The notes: generated by a model from the letters alone, not told the origin. Positions 35,033 through 43,701 are shown, numbered from the stretch's first letter. The stretch: DNA of 64,000 nucleotides from Alteromonas abrolhosensis (GCF_001953635.1 NZ_MEJH01000008.1:119611-183610); one strand, 5' to 3'. Translations and numbers: made by a program.

Positions 35033-35315
35033 GCTTGGGATTTGTAAACAGACAGGCAGAGTTTATGAGGGAAGTTCGGGCTCAGGCATACCTGTTGAAG
35101 GTCGCTCAAACCTGTTCCCGATAACCTTTCACGAGCTAAGTGTAGATGCACCAACTCACAGTGTTGACGGTTTTCCTCCTCTACTGTTTCGAGAAGACAG
35201 CTTCGATGCTATTACTAAAGTGCGGCGTGGCCGAGTTTTAATGCTGTCTAGTGAAATACAGCCTAAATTCAGGCGAGTGTACGAACGTATCAAAAGAGTA
35301 TTGAAGCTAGTTTAA
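35025..35315 (+). CDS. Small hypothetical gene overlapping the hsdS end
   Basis: 96 residues; the ATG lies inside the last codons of hsdS (eight-base overlap), so it is probably translated by coupling. Basic, with FREDSFDAITKVRRGRVLML and a helical basic tail (RRVYERIKRVLKLV). No family recognised. Its place argues for a role with the restriction system, for example as a regulator or small DNA-binding protein, but a chance open frame is not excluded. Confidence 0.45.
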   Translation: MRELGICKQTGRVYEGSSGSGIPVEGRSNLFPITFHELSVDAPTHSVDGFPPLLFREDSFDAITKVRRGRVLMLSSEIQPKFRRVYERIKRVLKLV

Positions 35316-35411
35316 CGGGTAGTAAACCTTTTGAAGGCACTCGTTTCTGAAAGTTTTTATAGAATACCTCGCGCTATTCAGTACGGCGTTATATATATTA
35401 AGGATATTTAG

Positions 35412-36110
35412 GTGTCTTCCAGTCAATTTGTTATTGAACATATTTATTCGGTTTTAGGTGGTGCAGGATTTATAATTACAGGCCTATCTGCTTATCTTGG
35501 AAAGTTATTAGCTGATAAATCATTGCTTAGAGAGAAAGCAGGTTTAGAGAAAATCATTAAAAATACGCAAAATGAGCACCAAACTTCGATAAAGCTTTTA
35601 GAAAAAGAACTTCAACTAGAGTTGGTAAAAAAAGACCAGTTCCACCAGATATCGAAATCTACTTTTGAAAATATATTCAATAAAAAAATAGATATTTACT
35701 CTGAACTTTTAATTATAAAGGCAGAATATGAAAAATTTAAGCATGAAGACGGCTCGTTTGAGTTTATAGATCCGACTTATGAGTTTATTTCACACTTTAA
35801 AAAATTTAGAAAAAGTATAGAAGAAAATCGTCTTTATATAAGCAATGAACTGTCAGATAAATACGACGACTGGTATTTAGATGCGGCGACTTATTTTCGG
35901 AAAATTGAAGAAATAGAGTTCAATATTCAAGCGCATGCTGGAGGTGAAGATAGCAATAAGGTGAATAGAATGGTTTGGGAAGAGCAAGAGCCTGTAAATC
36001 AAGATTTAGTTAATAACACTATTGAAAAAATGGCTTCAATTATTAAGCAAATAGAGATTGATGTAAGAAAAATAAGAGAAAGCGTAAATTTCGTAGAAGT
36101 TACTGCATAA
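35412..36110 (+). CDS. Membrane-anchored coiled-coil protein
   Basis: 232 residues, start GTG with AAGGA eight bases upstream. One N-terminal membrane helix (VLGGAGFIITGLSAYLGKLL) is followed by a long Lys/Glu-rich coiled-coil segment (about 35-90) and an acidic helical C-terminal domain. No family recognised. It lies about 100 bases after the small gene that overlaps hsdS. The anchor and coil arrangement is frequent in island-borne defence accessory genes, but nothing specific supports that here. Confidence 0.55.
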   Translation: MSSSQFVIEHIYSVLGGAGFIITGLSAYLGKLLADKSLLREKAGLEKIIKNTQNEHQTSIKLLEKELQLELVKKDQFHQISKSTFENIFNKKIDIYSELLIIKAEYEKFKHEDGSFEFIDPTYEFISHFKKFRKSIEENRLYISNELSDKYDDWYLDAATYFRKIEEIEFNIQAHAGGEDSNKVNRMVWEEQEPVNQDLVNNTIEKMASIIKQIEIDVRKIRESVNFVEVTA

Positions 36111-36223
36111 ATTTCTTCGGCCCAGAGCTACTAGCTAGCTTTTTTCGTAAAAGTTAAAAGTAATAGCGAAAAATATTAGCAAAAACTTGAGTCGGGATAA
36201 ATTAGTTAGTATATGCTCAAATT

Positions 36224-37135
36224 TTAATTTGCGCTTGCTGCTAATTTATATGCTTTCGTATCGAAAAACTCTGTCAGTTTGGGGTGAGTGAGGATAAAGC
36301 CGCGTGCGTTATCGATGTCGATACCATGGTTACCGAACTTTAAGTAACACCCATCAATAATGGGGTAATAAGTGGAATACTCTATTCCCTTATGATTTGC
36401 TACTGCACCTCGTATAATTAGGTCAATCCAATCATCGGTGAGTTCACTTGTTTCACCAGACAGTACACGATTAAGCTCGTCAATAACGCGTTTGAATAAT
36501 ACAGTAATTAATAATTTATTAGCTCCAAAGTCAATTTCAAAGCCAGAGATGCCTTTGTAGACTCTCTCTGAAAAACCAGGACATAAGACATCACCGCCAG
36601 ATGAATGATTTACCCAATATACGGACTTCCGTATAAACCCTCTTGCTGACTCTAAACTGTTTATAGTGTCATAATTGAGATGCGGTACTTGTCTAGCAGC
36701 TCTTGTTTTTGTATCACCGTTCAAGATTAGAGTTTCTTGTGTGCGGTATGTGAAACCACAGTTTTCACAAACTCTGGTTCTTGTAACGCTGAATGAGCAA
36801 GTATCGAAGCCCTGTTCAGAAATGAGCGAGGTCTTTGTAGCTTGGAATGCTGACAGCTCAATAGAATCGCATTGTTGGCAGTAAAAACTATCAGTAACCC
36901 ATGAAGCTTTGTCATCACTACGAATTTCCGACTTTTTTTGTTGCTTAGCGCGTAATATTACCTGCTCGGCTTCTTTTACTAAGGCCTCTGGGTACTGTTT
37001 TTCTAAGCCACTCCTGCTACTGATATCGTTAAACACTTTAATAAGCTTATTTAGTTCTGCAAGCTTCTCGATATCGTGTGTATTCTTTTTGATTTCTCGT
37101 ATTTTTAAAGCTATCTTCTCTAATGCATCCAACAT
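36224..37135 (-). CDS. Zinc-ribbon protein of unknown function
   Basis: 303 residues. After a helical N-terminal 85 comes a four-Cys ribbon, CQQC ... VCENCGFTYRTQE, similar in pattern to the NrdR ribbon (RxRxCxxCxxxFxTxE). The C-terminal 170 residues have no family that I recognise; there is no ATP-cone. ATG 37135 with GGGAGG upstream is preferred over the TTG just before it. It converges on the coiled-coil protein gene and is divergent from the DUF5655-like pseudogene. It may bind DNA or act in modification. Confidence 0.6.
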   Translation of the reverse strand: MLDALEKIALKIREIKKNTHDIEKLAELNKLIKVFNDISSRSGLEKQYPEALVKEAEQVILRAKQQKKSEIRSDDKASWVTDSFYCQQCDSIELSAFQATKTSLISEQGFDTCSFSVTRTRVCENCGFTYRTQETLILNGDTKTRAARQVPHLNYDTINSLESARGFIRKSVYWVNHSSGGDVLCPGFSERVYKGISGFEIDFGANKLLITVLFKRVIDELNRVLSGETSELTDDWIDLIIRGAVANHKGIEYSTYYPIIDGCYLKFGNHGIDIDNARGFILTHPKLTEFFDTKAYKLAASAN

Positions 37136-37284
37136 CAATGTTCCTCCCTGATTTCCTTATTTTTATATTAAAACTACGCCGAAGATAACTACATGGCAAT
37201 ATGATTACATCAAATAACACAAATAAGCTTTTTACCCAACGCATGTTATTCTTATCGGTTAATGAGTCATAGCAGGGAGCGCGA

Positions 37285-38208
37285 ATGAGCGATATAAAAT
37301 TATTCAGAACGTTATCAGGTTCAGTGGAAGAGCTAGCGCCAAAATCAGCGAAGCTTGAACGAGAACTTCAAAAACAAATTGAAATCAATATGGATACCTT
37401 TCTCAGTATCCGCTTCTTAGCATCAGAGTTTTCTACATCTAATGGCGGGTGAATAGACAGCTTGGGCTTGGATGAAAACGGCTGTCCTGTAATTATTGAG
37501 TATAAACGTCATTCAAACGAAAACGTTATCAACCAAGGTTTGTTCTACTTGGACTGGTTGCTTGATCATAAAGCCGATTTTCAGTTGTTAGTAATGTCTA
37601 AGTTAGGGAATGATACGGCTGCAACGATTGAATGGCCTGGCGCAAGGCTAATCTGCATCGCTTCTGATTTTAATCGCTATGATGAATACGCAATTAAGCA
37701 GATAGACAGAAATATTGAGTTAATGAGATATAAATATTTCTCAGATGACTTACTGCTATTAGAACTTGTAAATACTCAAGTATCTTCGAGACCAGATGTA
37801 GCGGCAGACAATGAAAAAACACCAGTTATCAGAAAAAGTCAGGTGTATGACTGGACTCTAGAAAAAGCTAAGTCTCAATGTAGTCCTCATTTACTAACTT
37901 TTTTTGATGAGATATGTTCATACGTAGAGTCTTTGAGCGATGATATTACTCGCAAAGACTTAAAACAGTATACGGCTTTCAAACGAATCAAAAATTTTGT
38001 CTGTATAAGCATAGTTCCGAACAAAGACCCTCGCGTACTTTTGTGGTTGAAATTAGATCCAGATACCATTCAACTAGAAGATGGGTTCATTAAAGATATG
38101 AGAAATATCGGGCACTGGGGTACTGGCGATGTGGAGATAGAAATAAGAAAAGTGGAACAATTAGTAAGAGTAAAACAGTTAATAACTAAGTGTTTTGAAG
38201 AAAGTTAA
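37285..38208 (+). pseudogene. DUF5655-like (NucS-related) gene with in-frame TGA
   Basis: Starts MSDIKLFRTLSGSVEEL and runs in one frame to 38208, broken only at codon 56 by TGA (37450-37452). Relatives read HGGRIDSLGxDENGxPVIIEYKR; here it is NGG-stop-IDSLGLDENGCPVIIEYKR, so a CGA Arg codon has become TGA by one C-to-T change. VIIEYKR is the E-x-K part of the nuclease-like fold. The DUF5655 C-terminal domain (DWTLEKAKSQCSPHLLTFFDEI) is intact. No other lesion is seen, so the inactivation seems recent, or the product is made by rare read-through. Restart at TTG 37462 would lack the N-terminus. Confidence 0.85.
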
Positions 38209-38233
38209 GCCGTCATCAAATAGTTAAATAGTA

Positions 38234-39733
38234 ATGGATATACAAAACAGTCTTCCCATTTCATTTGCCGTAGTAGGGCGCGAGTGGATTCTAAATGAAA
38301 CCGGTATTGAACCAGAAGAGCTCCAAAAAATATATGCGGGACCGACAAGCTGTTATGTAAAACAAAATAACATTTATGAAGAAAATGGAAATATATTTGC
38401 TGCGGGGACCATTGTCGGCTTTTTGACTGCCGATGACTATTCTCAGCTAAAAAAAATTCAAGCCCAAGTAGACTTTCCTTTAGAGTTTATATTAAGCGCT
38501 CCACAATGGAATGTGACGAGTTATCCAATCCTGACAATTCAGAAATCTAACCCTAGAAAAGCTCAAAAAAAATACATACGCCCAGAGTTTAGCCATAACA
38601 AAGCGTCACCTATCACACAGAGGCAATACAGCAAGCAAAAACATCCAATATCCAAAGTTGCCTTCGCCCCTAAAAGAAACTTGGAATCATTTTTTCAGAA
38701 GCACAAAAATAAGACCGGAATCTACTGCATTTATTCGAATGACTTTGCTACTTACATTGGTCAAGCCCGAGATATAGGTAAACGGCTCCGGCAGCACGTA
38801 CGAACCTTGAATAATGGTAAGCATCATAACGATGGGTTGCAGCATGCATGGAATACCAAAGGTGCTAGTAAGTTTACGTTTTTCGTTATTAATGAATGCA
38901 GAGAAGAGGATTTAGATGAGTTTGAGCAACTATACATCAAGAAATATAGGACATTTGAGTTTGGGTATAACAACACGCCCGGTGGGCAGGGGGGCAAACC
39001 TGTAGCCGACGACGCTGAGCCTATTCTCTCTAATAGCATAAGTTCTAGCAGTGAGGGTAGCGATGAACTCTCTATATATCGAAAGTCTTGTCATGAGACT
39101 CTGAATTGCACATCGCCTGAACAGAAAAGTATTGAGACTTCCACTGTAAGGAATATCCACTTTCAAGAGGCTCGATATACTGGCGAGAGCTACGCATCTG
39201 TAAATATTGAATCAAAAAATGACGATACTAACTCTAACGGGGTAACTCCCGAGGTATTTGAAAATACACAAGCCAAAAATGTTAGCGATAAATACGATGC
39301 TCCTGATTCGGTAACCCCAGCCAGATCCGGCCCTCAGCACTTAACCAAAGAGGTTATTGCTGAAAAAGTGCGGCTTATTAATGCTAGCAAGAAGCGTTCT
39401 AAAAGTACGCGGATTTCTGGAAATACTATTGCAATGAAGAGTTCAATTAAAACCTCTGAAGGCAATTGTGTCGTTACTAGAAAACGCTTAGACGCGTTGC
39501 TTATCGACATAGAGCGTTACATAACCCCGCCTAGGCGAAAATTATTAACTTCTATCAGAGGGCTTCGTTTAGTCAAAAAGTTGAAGCTGGATGCCATCAT
39601 TATGAGCAAGGTTTGTGGACGAGTAGCGGAGCTCTCAGAGCGGCTTGACCGCTCTGCTGTCCATCTGAGTAAATATGATATGCAAGATTTTGAAAAGCGT
39701 TTGCTAAAGATAAAGCAAGCTTTGAGTATTTAG
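38234..39733 (+). CDS. GIY-YIG nuclease-domain protein
   Basis: 499 residues. A GIY-YIG domain occupies about 156-255: TGIYCIYSNDFATYIGQARDIGKRLRQH with the paired GIY and YIG strands and the conserved Arg, then FEQLYIKKY with the metal-binding Glu, and YNNTPGGQGG. The N-terminal 150 residues and the long polar C-terminal 240 are not recognised; the tail ends in a basic helical domain likely to bind DNA or RNA. It lies 25 bases after the DUF5655-like pseudogene. A restriction or homing-type nuclease is plausible. Confidence 0.78.
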   Translation: MDIQNSLPISFAVVGREWILNETGIEPEELQKIYAGPTSCYVKQNNIYEENGNIFAAGTIVGFLTADDYSQLKKIQAQVDFPLEFILSAPQWNVTSYPILTIQKSNPRKAQKKYIRPEFSHNKASPITQRQYSKQKHPISKVAFAPKRNLESFFQKHKNKTGIYCIYSNDFATYIGQARDIGKRLRQHVRTLNNGKHHNDGLQHAWNTKGASKFTFFVINECREEDLDEFEQLYIKKYRTFEFGYNNTPGGQGGKPVADDAEPILSNSISSSSEGSDELSIYRKSCHETLNCTSPEQKSIETSTVRNIHFQEARYTGESYASVNIESKNDDTNSNGVTPEVFENTQAKNVSDKYDAPDSVTPARSGPQHLTKEVIAEKVRLINASKKRSKSTRISGNTIAMKSSIKTSEGNCVVTRKRLDALLIDIERYITPPRRKLLTSIRGLRLVKKLKLDAIIMSKVCGRVAELSERLDRSAVHLSKYDMQDFEKRLLKIKQALSI

Positions 39734-39881
39734 CTCAACAATTAAAAGGGTTCCCTGTCGGACAATACAAGTTATGACACTAACGATAAGCTAGAAATCG
39801 TTGGTATTTAAAAATGCATTGCGGTGATGAATTAATCGAGCCCTTCGCGTTAGCCGAGAATGTCTGATTTTCGCGAATAAT

Positions 39882-41048
39882 TTAATGCCATTCAGATTGA
39901 ATATTATTAACTTGGGCAATTAAGCTAACCTTGGTGGCTACTCTCTTTGCACACAAATTGGTGTAAATTCGGGTTATAGTTGTGTGTTCGCGATGACCTG
40001 TAAAACATGCCACAATCGGTATGGTTAACCCCATTTCTAACATACGGCTAATGCCTTCCGTCCGGAGGTCATGTAACGAGAGGCCTTTAATACCGGCACT
40101 TTTTACGAACTTCGTAAAGTCCGTGGACATAGACTTTGCCCTTATATGAAAAATGGGCTCTTTCAAGGAGAAGTCGTGAGGACGGAGTTTTAGAAAAAGC
40201 TTTTTCGTTTTATCGAGCATCGGTATTGATTTTACCAAGCCTTTTCGCTTTCCTCTTTGTTTGAGTATAACAAGGTTAATTGTTGAGTTTTCAATATCTA
40301 CATCCTCCCATGTAAGAGAAAGCAACTCTGAACAGCGCAATGCTGTACTAATGTATAGCCGAAGTATTAGCGTATAATTTTGTCTTAGAGCTCTATTTTT
40401 TTTGGTTGCGTAAATTCCCTTAAGTAATAGCTTCCATTCACCATGCCTCAAGCGCCGCTCTTTTTCACCAGACCCTTTGATCTGCCCGCTTTTTCGGAGT
40501 AGTCGGCCAGCATTTATTAGAGCACTATTATCGAACGCGATATCTAGATGCGCATTAACATCATTGATAACGCGATTGATAGCAGACATGTCGACATTAA
40601 GCGTACTCGCACTAGGTTTGGTAAGTGATTGAGCGCGTTGCGCCATATAACGAGATAGAGTTGTATAATCTAATTTGTTTACTGGAGTCCTAACAATATC
40701 GTATTTGAGCATATGTTTTAGACTCGCAATGGTACTTGCAGCTGGTTTGTAGGGTACATCGCGAATGGCGTCAAGCCAAAACAAAATGTACATCTTGAGC
40801 TGTGATGAAGTCGAGATTGCCTTCTCTGTTCGTTTTATAAGAGTGTTTTTTCCGGCAGGCCCTTTGTTCTTTATGGCTCCGTATGTTTTTATCATCTCTG
40901 AGCGCCATGCGACTGCATCCTTTTCATTATCGAATTTTGCTTCTCTATCTATTTTATGTTCGTTGTTTCTATAACGACAAATATACCTGTTATTCTTAAA
41001 TTGAATTACAGGTCGAATATTGTTTTTAACTAACTGTTCTAAAAGCAT
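39882..41048 (-). CDS. Tyrosine recombinase/integrase (distal)
   Basis: 388 residues. The catalytic set is complete: Arg in STALRCSELLSLTWEDVD, HDLR near 326, GHR near 352 and the nucleophile Tyr near 362 (RIYTNL). The N-terminal part has an arm-type DNA-binding start (FKNNRYICRYRNNEH) and a SAM-like core-binding domain. It shares the HDLRxEGxSRxxEMG block with the second integrase, so they are related. Its own ribosome site is weak. It lies 366 bases from the second recombinase. Confidence 0.92.
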   Translation of the reverse strand: MLLEQLVKNNIRPVIQFKNNRYICRYRNNEHKIDREAKFDNEKDAVAWRSEMIKTYGAIKNKGPAGKNTLIKRTEKAISTSSQLKMYILFWLDAIRDVPYKPAASTIASLKHMLKYDIVRTPVNKLDYTTLSRYMAQRAQSLTKPSASTLNVDMSAINRVINDVNAHLDIAFDNSALINAGRLLRKSGQIKGSGEKERRLRHGEWKLLLKGIYATKKNRALRQNYTLILRLYISTALRCSELLSLTWEDVDIENSTINLVILKQRGKRKGLVKSIPMLDKTKKLFLKLRPHDFSLKEPIFHIRAKSMSTDFTKFVKSAGIKGLSLHDLRTEGISRMLEMGLTIPIVACFTGHREHTTITRIYTNLCAKRVATKVSLIAQVNNIQSEWH

Positions 41049-41414
41049 TGTTGGTATAACAGGGGGTAGCCGTTGTTTTTTAATTACACGATGTTCCTAC
41101 TTTTATTTATCTGAATCAACAGGTTGCGTTTTTTGTTATGTCGTGAAACTCTGGTTTTGTTCCACGGGAGCGATTGTAATTCATGCGTTTTTCTGAGCTA
41201 TTCCTGTCAGCGAAATTAAAAAACCGATGTTTTACATTATTTTATGAAACGCCTAAAACAAAGCGTGATGGCAGTTATTGTTACAATAACTGCCATTTTG
41301 CGTGCTAATGTGGCTATTTGCCGATATAGAATTATTTTTTATTAGTAAGTCTCTTTTAGTTATATGATGGGGTTGAGAAAGCTATTTTTAATATTATTCA
41401 ATTAGTTAGATTAC
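41049..41414. other. Gap between the two integrases with a perfect inverted repeat
   Basis: 366 bases. The main feature is a perfect 14-bp inverted repeat with a one-base centre at 41268-41296 (arm ATGGCAGTTATTGT), followed by TTTT on the plus strand. It could be a terminator or a binding site for a recombinase or regulator. Nothing else recognised. Confidence 0.6.
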
Positions 41415-42491
41415 TTACATCATTTTACGCTCTAGAAAATGCTGAGGTCTGATATTTACATAAACTCGCCATAGTACGTTTAGGTCACGGTGCCCCGTTA
41501 CTCGCGCTGTTTCTTCAACCGAATAACCCATCTCAATCAGTCGACTTGCGCCTTCACGACGGAGGTCGTGATAGCGAAGATCAGGGATATTAAGCTTTTG
41601 TCTTGTTCGCCGAAAGCCCGCTGTAATCGAACGAGAATTAAATGGGAATACACGCTCGTCAGTCTGAGGCTGTCTCAAAATGATATCTAGCGCATCGCCA
41701 AGAAGTGGTAGAATGCAGTGATTGCCAATGCTGCCATTCGGATTTTTTCTATCCCTCACAACAATCGTTTTTTGCTTTATATCTAAATCTCGCCATCTAA
41801 GTTTGCAGACTTCGCTTATTCGACAACAAGTGAGTATCGATATGAGAAAAATATCGTGATATGGAATTAAACAGCAGTGATGTTGCTGCTTTTCTTTTAA
41901 CGCATCTAATAGTATTTCAAACTCGTTTCCTTCTAGTCTGCGCTCTCTTTCGTTGCTACGTGAAATTAGCCTTAAGTCGTGGAGCGCAGGGTAAGCATCA
42001 ACGATAGGGCGGTCGTCTACGTTTATACCAAACATACTTTTACCGACACGAAATACTTTTCTGATGCAGCTAACGTCAACAGAGAGTGTAGCAGGCGAAG
42101 GGGAAGAGTCAGACGTTTTGCGTTCAAGGCAATAGCTCACCACATCACTAGCGTTAATTTTAGACACGAGCATTTTCGCAAAGTCGCTTTTAGCTATATT
42201 TTGCAGTGTATAAAGTGCAGTTCTGCCAATAGGTCTATTACTATTTTGCTTCGCATCAAGATACTTAGTTATTAACTCTGCTACGGTGCAATCAACTAGC
42301 TCCATGTCGACATCAACTAAATGCCGTTCAATTTTGTGAACCATGCCCTTAGCCCACTTCACTGCGGCTGCCTTGTTTTGAAATGTTTTCGATTTTGAAA
42401 AAGTAATAACTCCCGACTCTTTGTTTCTTACTCTCACGCGATAGACATTGATATTTTTTCTCGTCGTCTTAGTAATGCTATAATACGCCAT
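41415..42491 (-). CDS. Tyrosine recombinase/integrase adjacent to dusA
   Basis: 358 residues. Catalytic residues are all visible: TCCRISEVCKLRWRDLD (Arg), YHDLRREGASR (HxxR), TGHRD (His) and RVYVN (Tyr). The N-terminus SITKTTRKNINVYRVRVR fits an arm-binding strand domain. It is the gene closest to attR and reads away from it, the usual place for the enzyme that made the insertion, so this one is the likely dusA-specific integrase. GGAAAATAAG precedes the ATG. Confidence 0.93.
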   Translation of the reverse strand: MAYYSITKTTRKNINVYRVRVRNKESGVITFSKSKTFQNKAAAVKWAKGMVHKIERHLVDVDMELVDCTVAELITKYLDAKQNSNRPIGRTALYTLQNIAKSDFAKMLVSKINASDVVSYCLERKTSDSSPSPATLSVDVSCIRKVFRVGKSMFGINVDDRPIVDAYPALHDLRLISRSNERERRLEGNEFEILLDALKEKQQHHCCLIPYHDIFLISILTCCRISEVCKLRWRDLDIKQKTIVVRDRKNPNGSIGNHCILPLLGDALDIILRQPQTDERVFPFNSRSITAGFRRTRQKLNIPDLRYHDLRREGASRLIEMGYSVEETARVTGHRDLNVLWRVYVNIRPQHFLERKMM

Positions 42492-42518
42492 CTTATTTTC
42501 CGCCTAAAAACTTGGGCC

Positions 42519-42592
42519 CCAAAAAGACTCTTTTTGGACCCCGATACAGTGAAAATAAGGAATTAAAAGGATAAATACCGCATTTGGTATTT
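42519..42592. repeat. Two inverted repeats between integrase and dusA
   Basis: CCAAAAA / TTTTTGG with a 5-nt loop (42519-42537) and AAATACC / GGTATTT with a 6-nt loop (42573-42592). They lie in the integrase promoter region beside attR and could bind the integrase, an excision factor or a repressor. Confidence 0.6.
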
Positions 42593-42613
42593 ACTCGAAG
42601 AGTTAAATATTAT
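42584..42613 (+). promoter_or_regulatory. Possible island-borne promoter for dusA
   Basis: TTGGTA, an 18-base spacer and TATTAT, ending 22 bases before the TTG start. The -35-like element overlaps the GGTATTT arm of an inverted repeat. Weak matches, so tentative. Confidence 0.3.
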
Positions 42614-42635
42614 CTATACAAAACATAGGCTTAAA

Positions 42636-43658
42636 TTGAATACTACTGTTCAAACTCTTGACCGAAGATTCTCTGTCGCTCCAATGCTGGATTGGACAGA
42701 CCGCCATTGTCGCTACTTTTTACGTTTAATGTCTAAGCACACACTCCTTTATACGGAAATGGTCACCACGGGCGCAATTATTTATGGCAAGGGTGACTAT
42801 TTGGGGTATAACCAAGAAGAACACCCGGTAGCGGTTCAACTGGGTGGGAGCGATCCGTCTGACATGGCTAAGTGTGCCGAATTATCACAAGCACGTGGCT
42901 ATGATGAAGTGAACATAAACGTAGGCTGTCCAAGTGATAGGGTTAAGAACGGCAGTTTTGGTGCATGTCTAATGGCCCAGCCAGAGGTGGTAGCCAATTG
43001 CGTTAAAGCCATGCAGTCAGCGGTAGATATCCCTGTTACGGTTAAGTGTCGTATTGGTATTGATGATATGGACGAAGATGAAGATTTTGCTCGTTTCATA
43101 GATACCGTAGCAGACGCGGGATGCGATACCTTTATTGTTCACGCAAGAAAAGCGTGGCTACAAGGGTTAAGTCCAAAAGAAAACCGCGAAATTCCGCCGT
43201 TAAACTATCCGCGGGTTCATAGACTGAAACAGGCTCGTCCTGAATTATCTATTAGCATTAATGGCGGCGTTAAAACGCTAGAAGAAACCCAGCAGCAGCT
43301 AGAGTTTGTAGACGGTGTTATGGTAGGGCGAGAGGTGTACGCCAACCCGTATATTATGGCGACAGTGGATAAAGAGATTTTCGGAGATACTGAAGCTCAG
43401 GGCATGTCACGTCGTGAAGTAGTGCTTAAAATGCAGCAATATATTGAACGCCAAGACGACCCGTATTTTAAGCCCTGGCATGCAGCACGGCATATATTAG
43501 GCCTTTACCAAGGACAAGCAGGTGGGCGTATTTGGCGTAGATACTTAAGCCAAAATGGTACAGGCAAAAACCCAGATCCCAATTTACTGCTAAATGCATT
43601 AGACGCAGTAGAAAGCGCCCAAAAAGAAGTGGCAGCGTACAATAGTCAAAATGACTAA
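42636..43658 (+). CDS. dusA: tRNA-dihydrouridine(20/20a) synthase
   Basis: 340 residues, family length. It begins MNTTVQTLDRRFSVAPMLDWTDRH from a TTG codon; the VAPMLDWTDRHCR, YTEMVTTGAI and NINVGCPSDRV (catalytic Cys) blocks define DusA. The enzyme reduces uridines in the tRNA D-loop with FMN and NADPH. The first ~12 codons and the upstream DNA come from the island, while the native start is stranded 27 kb away at 15518. The reading frame across attR is intact, so the gene should still work. TTG instead of the native GTG may alter its level. Confidence 0.96.
   Translation: MNTTVQTLDRRFSVAPMLDWTDRHCRYFLRLMSKHTLLYTEMVTTGAIIYGKGDYLGYNQEEHPVAVQLGGSDPSDMAKCAELSQARGYDEVNINVGCPSDRVKNGSFGACLMAQPEVVANCVKAMQSAVDIPVTVKCRIGIDDMDEDEDFARFIDTVADAGCDTFIVHARKAWLQGLSPKENREIPPLNYPRVHRLKQARPELSISINGGVKTLEETQQQLEFVDGVMVGREVYANPYIMATVDKEIFGDTEAQGMSRREVVLKMQQYIERQDDPYFKPWHAARHILGLYQGQAGGRIWRRYLSQNGTGKNPDPNLLLNALDAVESAQKEVAAYNSQND
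42672..42698. repeat. attR core, 27-bp direct repeat
   Basis: Identical to 15548-15574; lies within codons 13-21 of the intact dusA. Confidence 0.93.
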
Positions 43659-43701
43659 CGACTTAGTAGTTTTGACTAAAGTTTAATATTTGTTCAATTT
43701 T

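Larger units (their letters stand above)
15548..42698. mobile_element. dusA-integrated genomic island (~27 kb)
   Basis: Bounded by the 27-bp direct repeats within dusA. Two tyrosine recombinases lie at the right end, next to the reconstituted dusA. dusA is an established integration target of a family of phage and island integrases. The cargo is typical of an accessory island: orphan genes, a complete type I restriction-modification system, a GIY-YIG nuclease, decayed gene copies and a recent-looking nonsense mutation. Parts of the interior are visibly more AT-rich than the flanks. No structural phage genes, replication genes or conjugation genes were recognised, so it is not an intact prophage or ICE; mobility would need helper functions or only excision and natural transfer. 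Confidence 0.92.

Noticed and set aside
37450..37452. Selenocysteine or programmed recoding at the in-frame TGA
   Set aside because: The family position is Arg, not Cys, no SECIS-like hairpin was seen just after it, and CGA-to-TGA is a simple transition.
37462..38208. Separate short gene starting at TTG 37462
   Set aside because: It is the rest of the DUF5655-like gene after the nonsense codon; no ribosome site precedes it.
42519..42592. tRNA gene or tRNA-type attachment site at the island edge
   Set aside because: The two hairpins do not form a cloverleaf; the repeat lies in dusA coding sequence.
15548..42698. Intact prophage or conjugative element
   Set aside because: No capsid, tail, terminase, relaxase or type IV secretion genes were recognised between the att sites.
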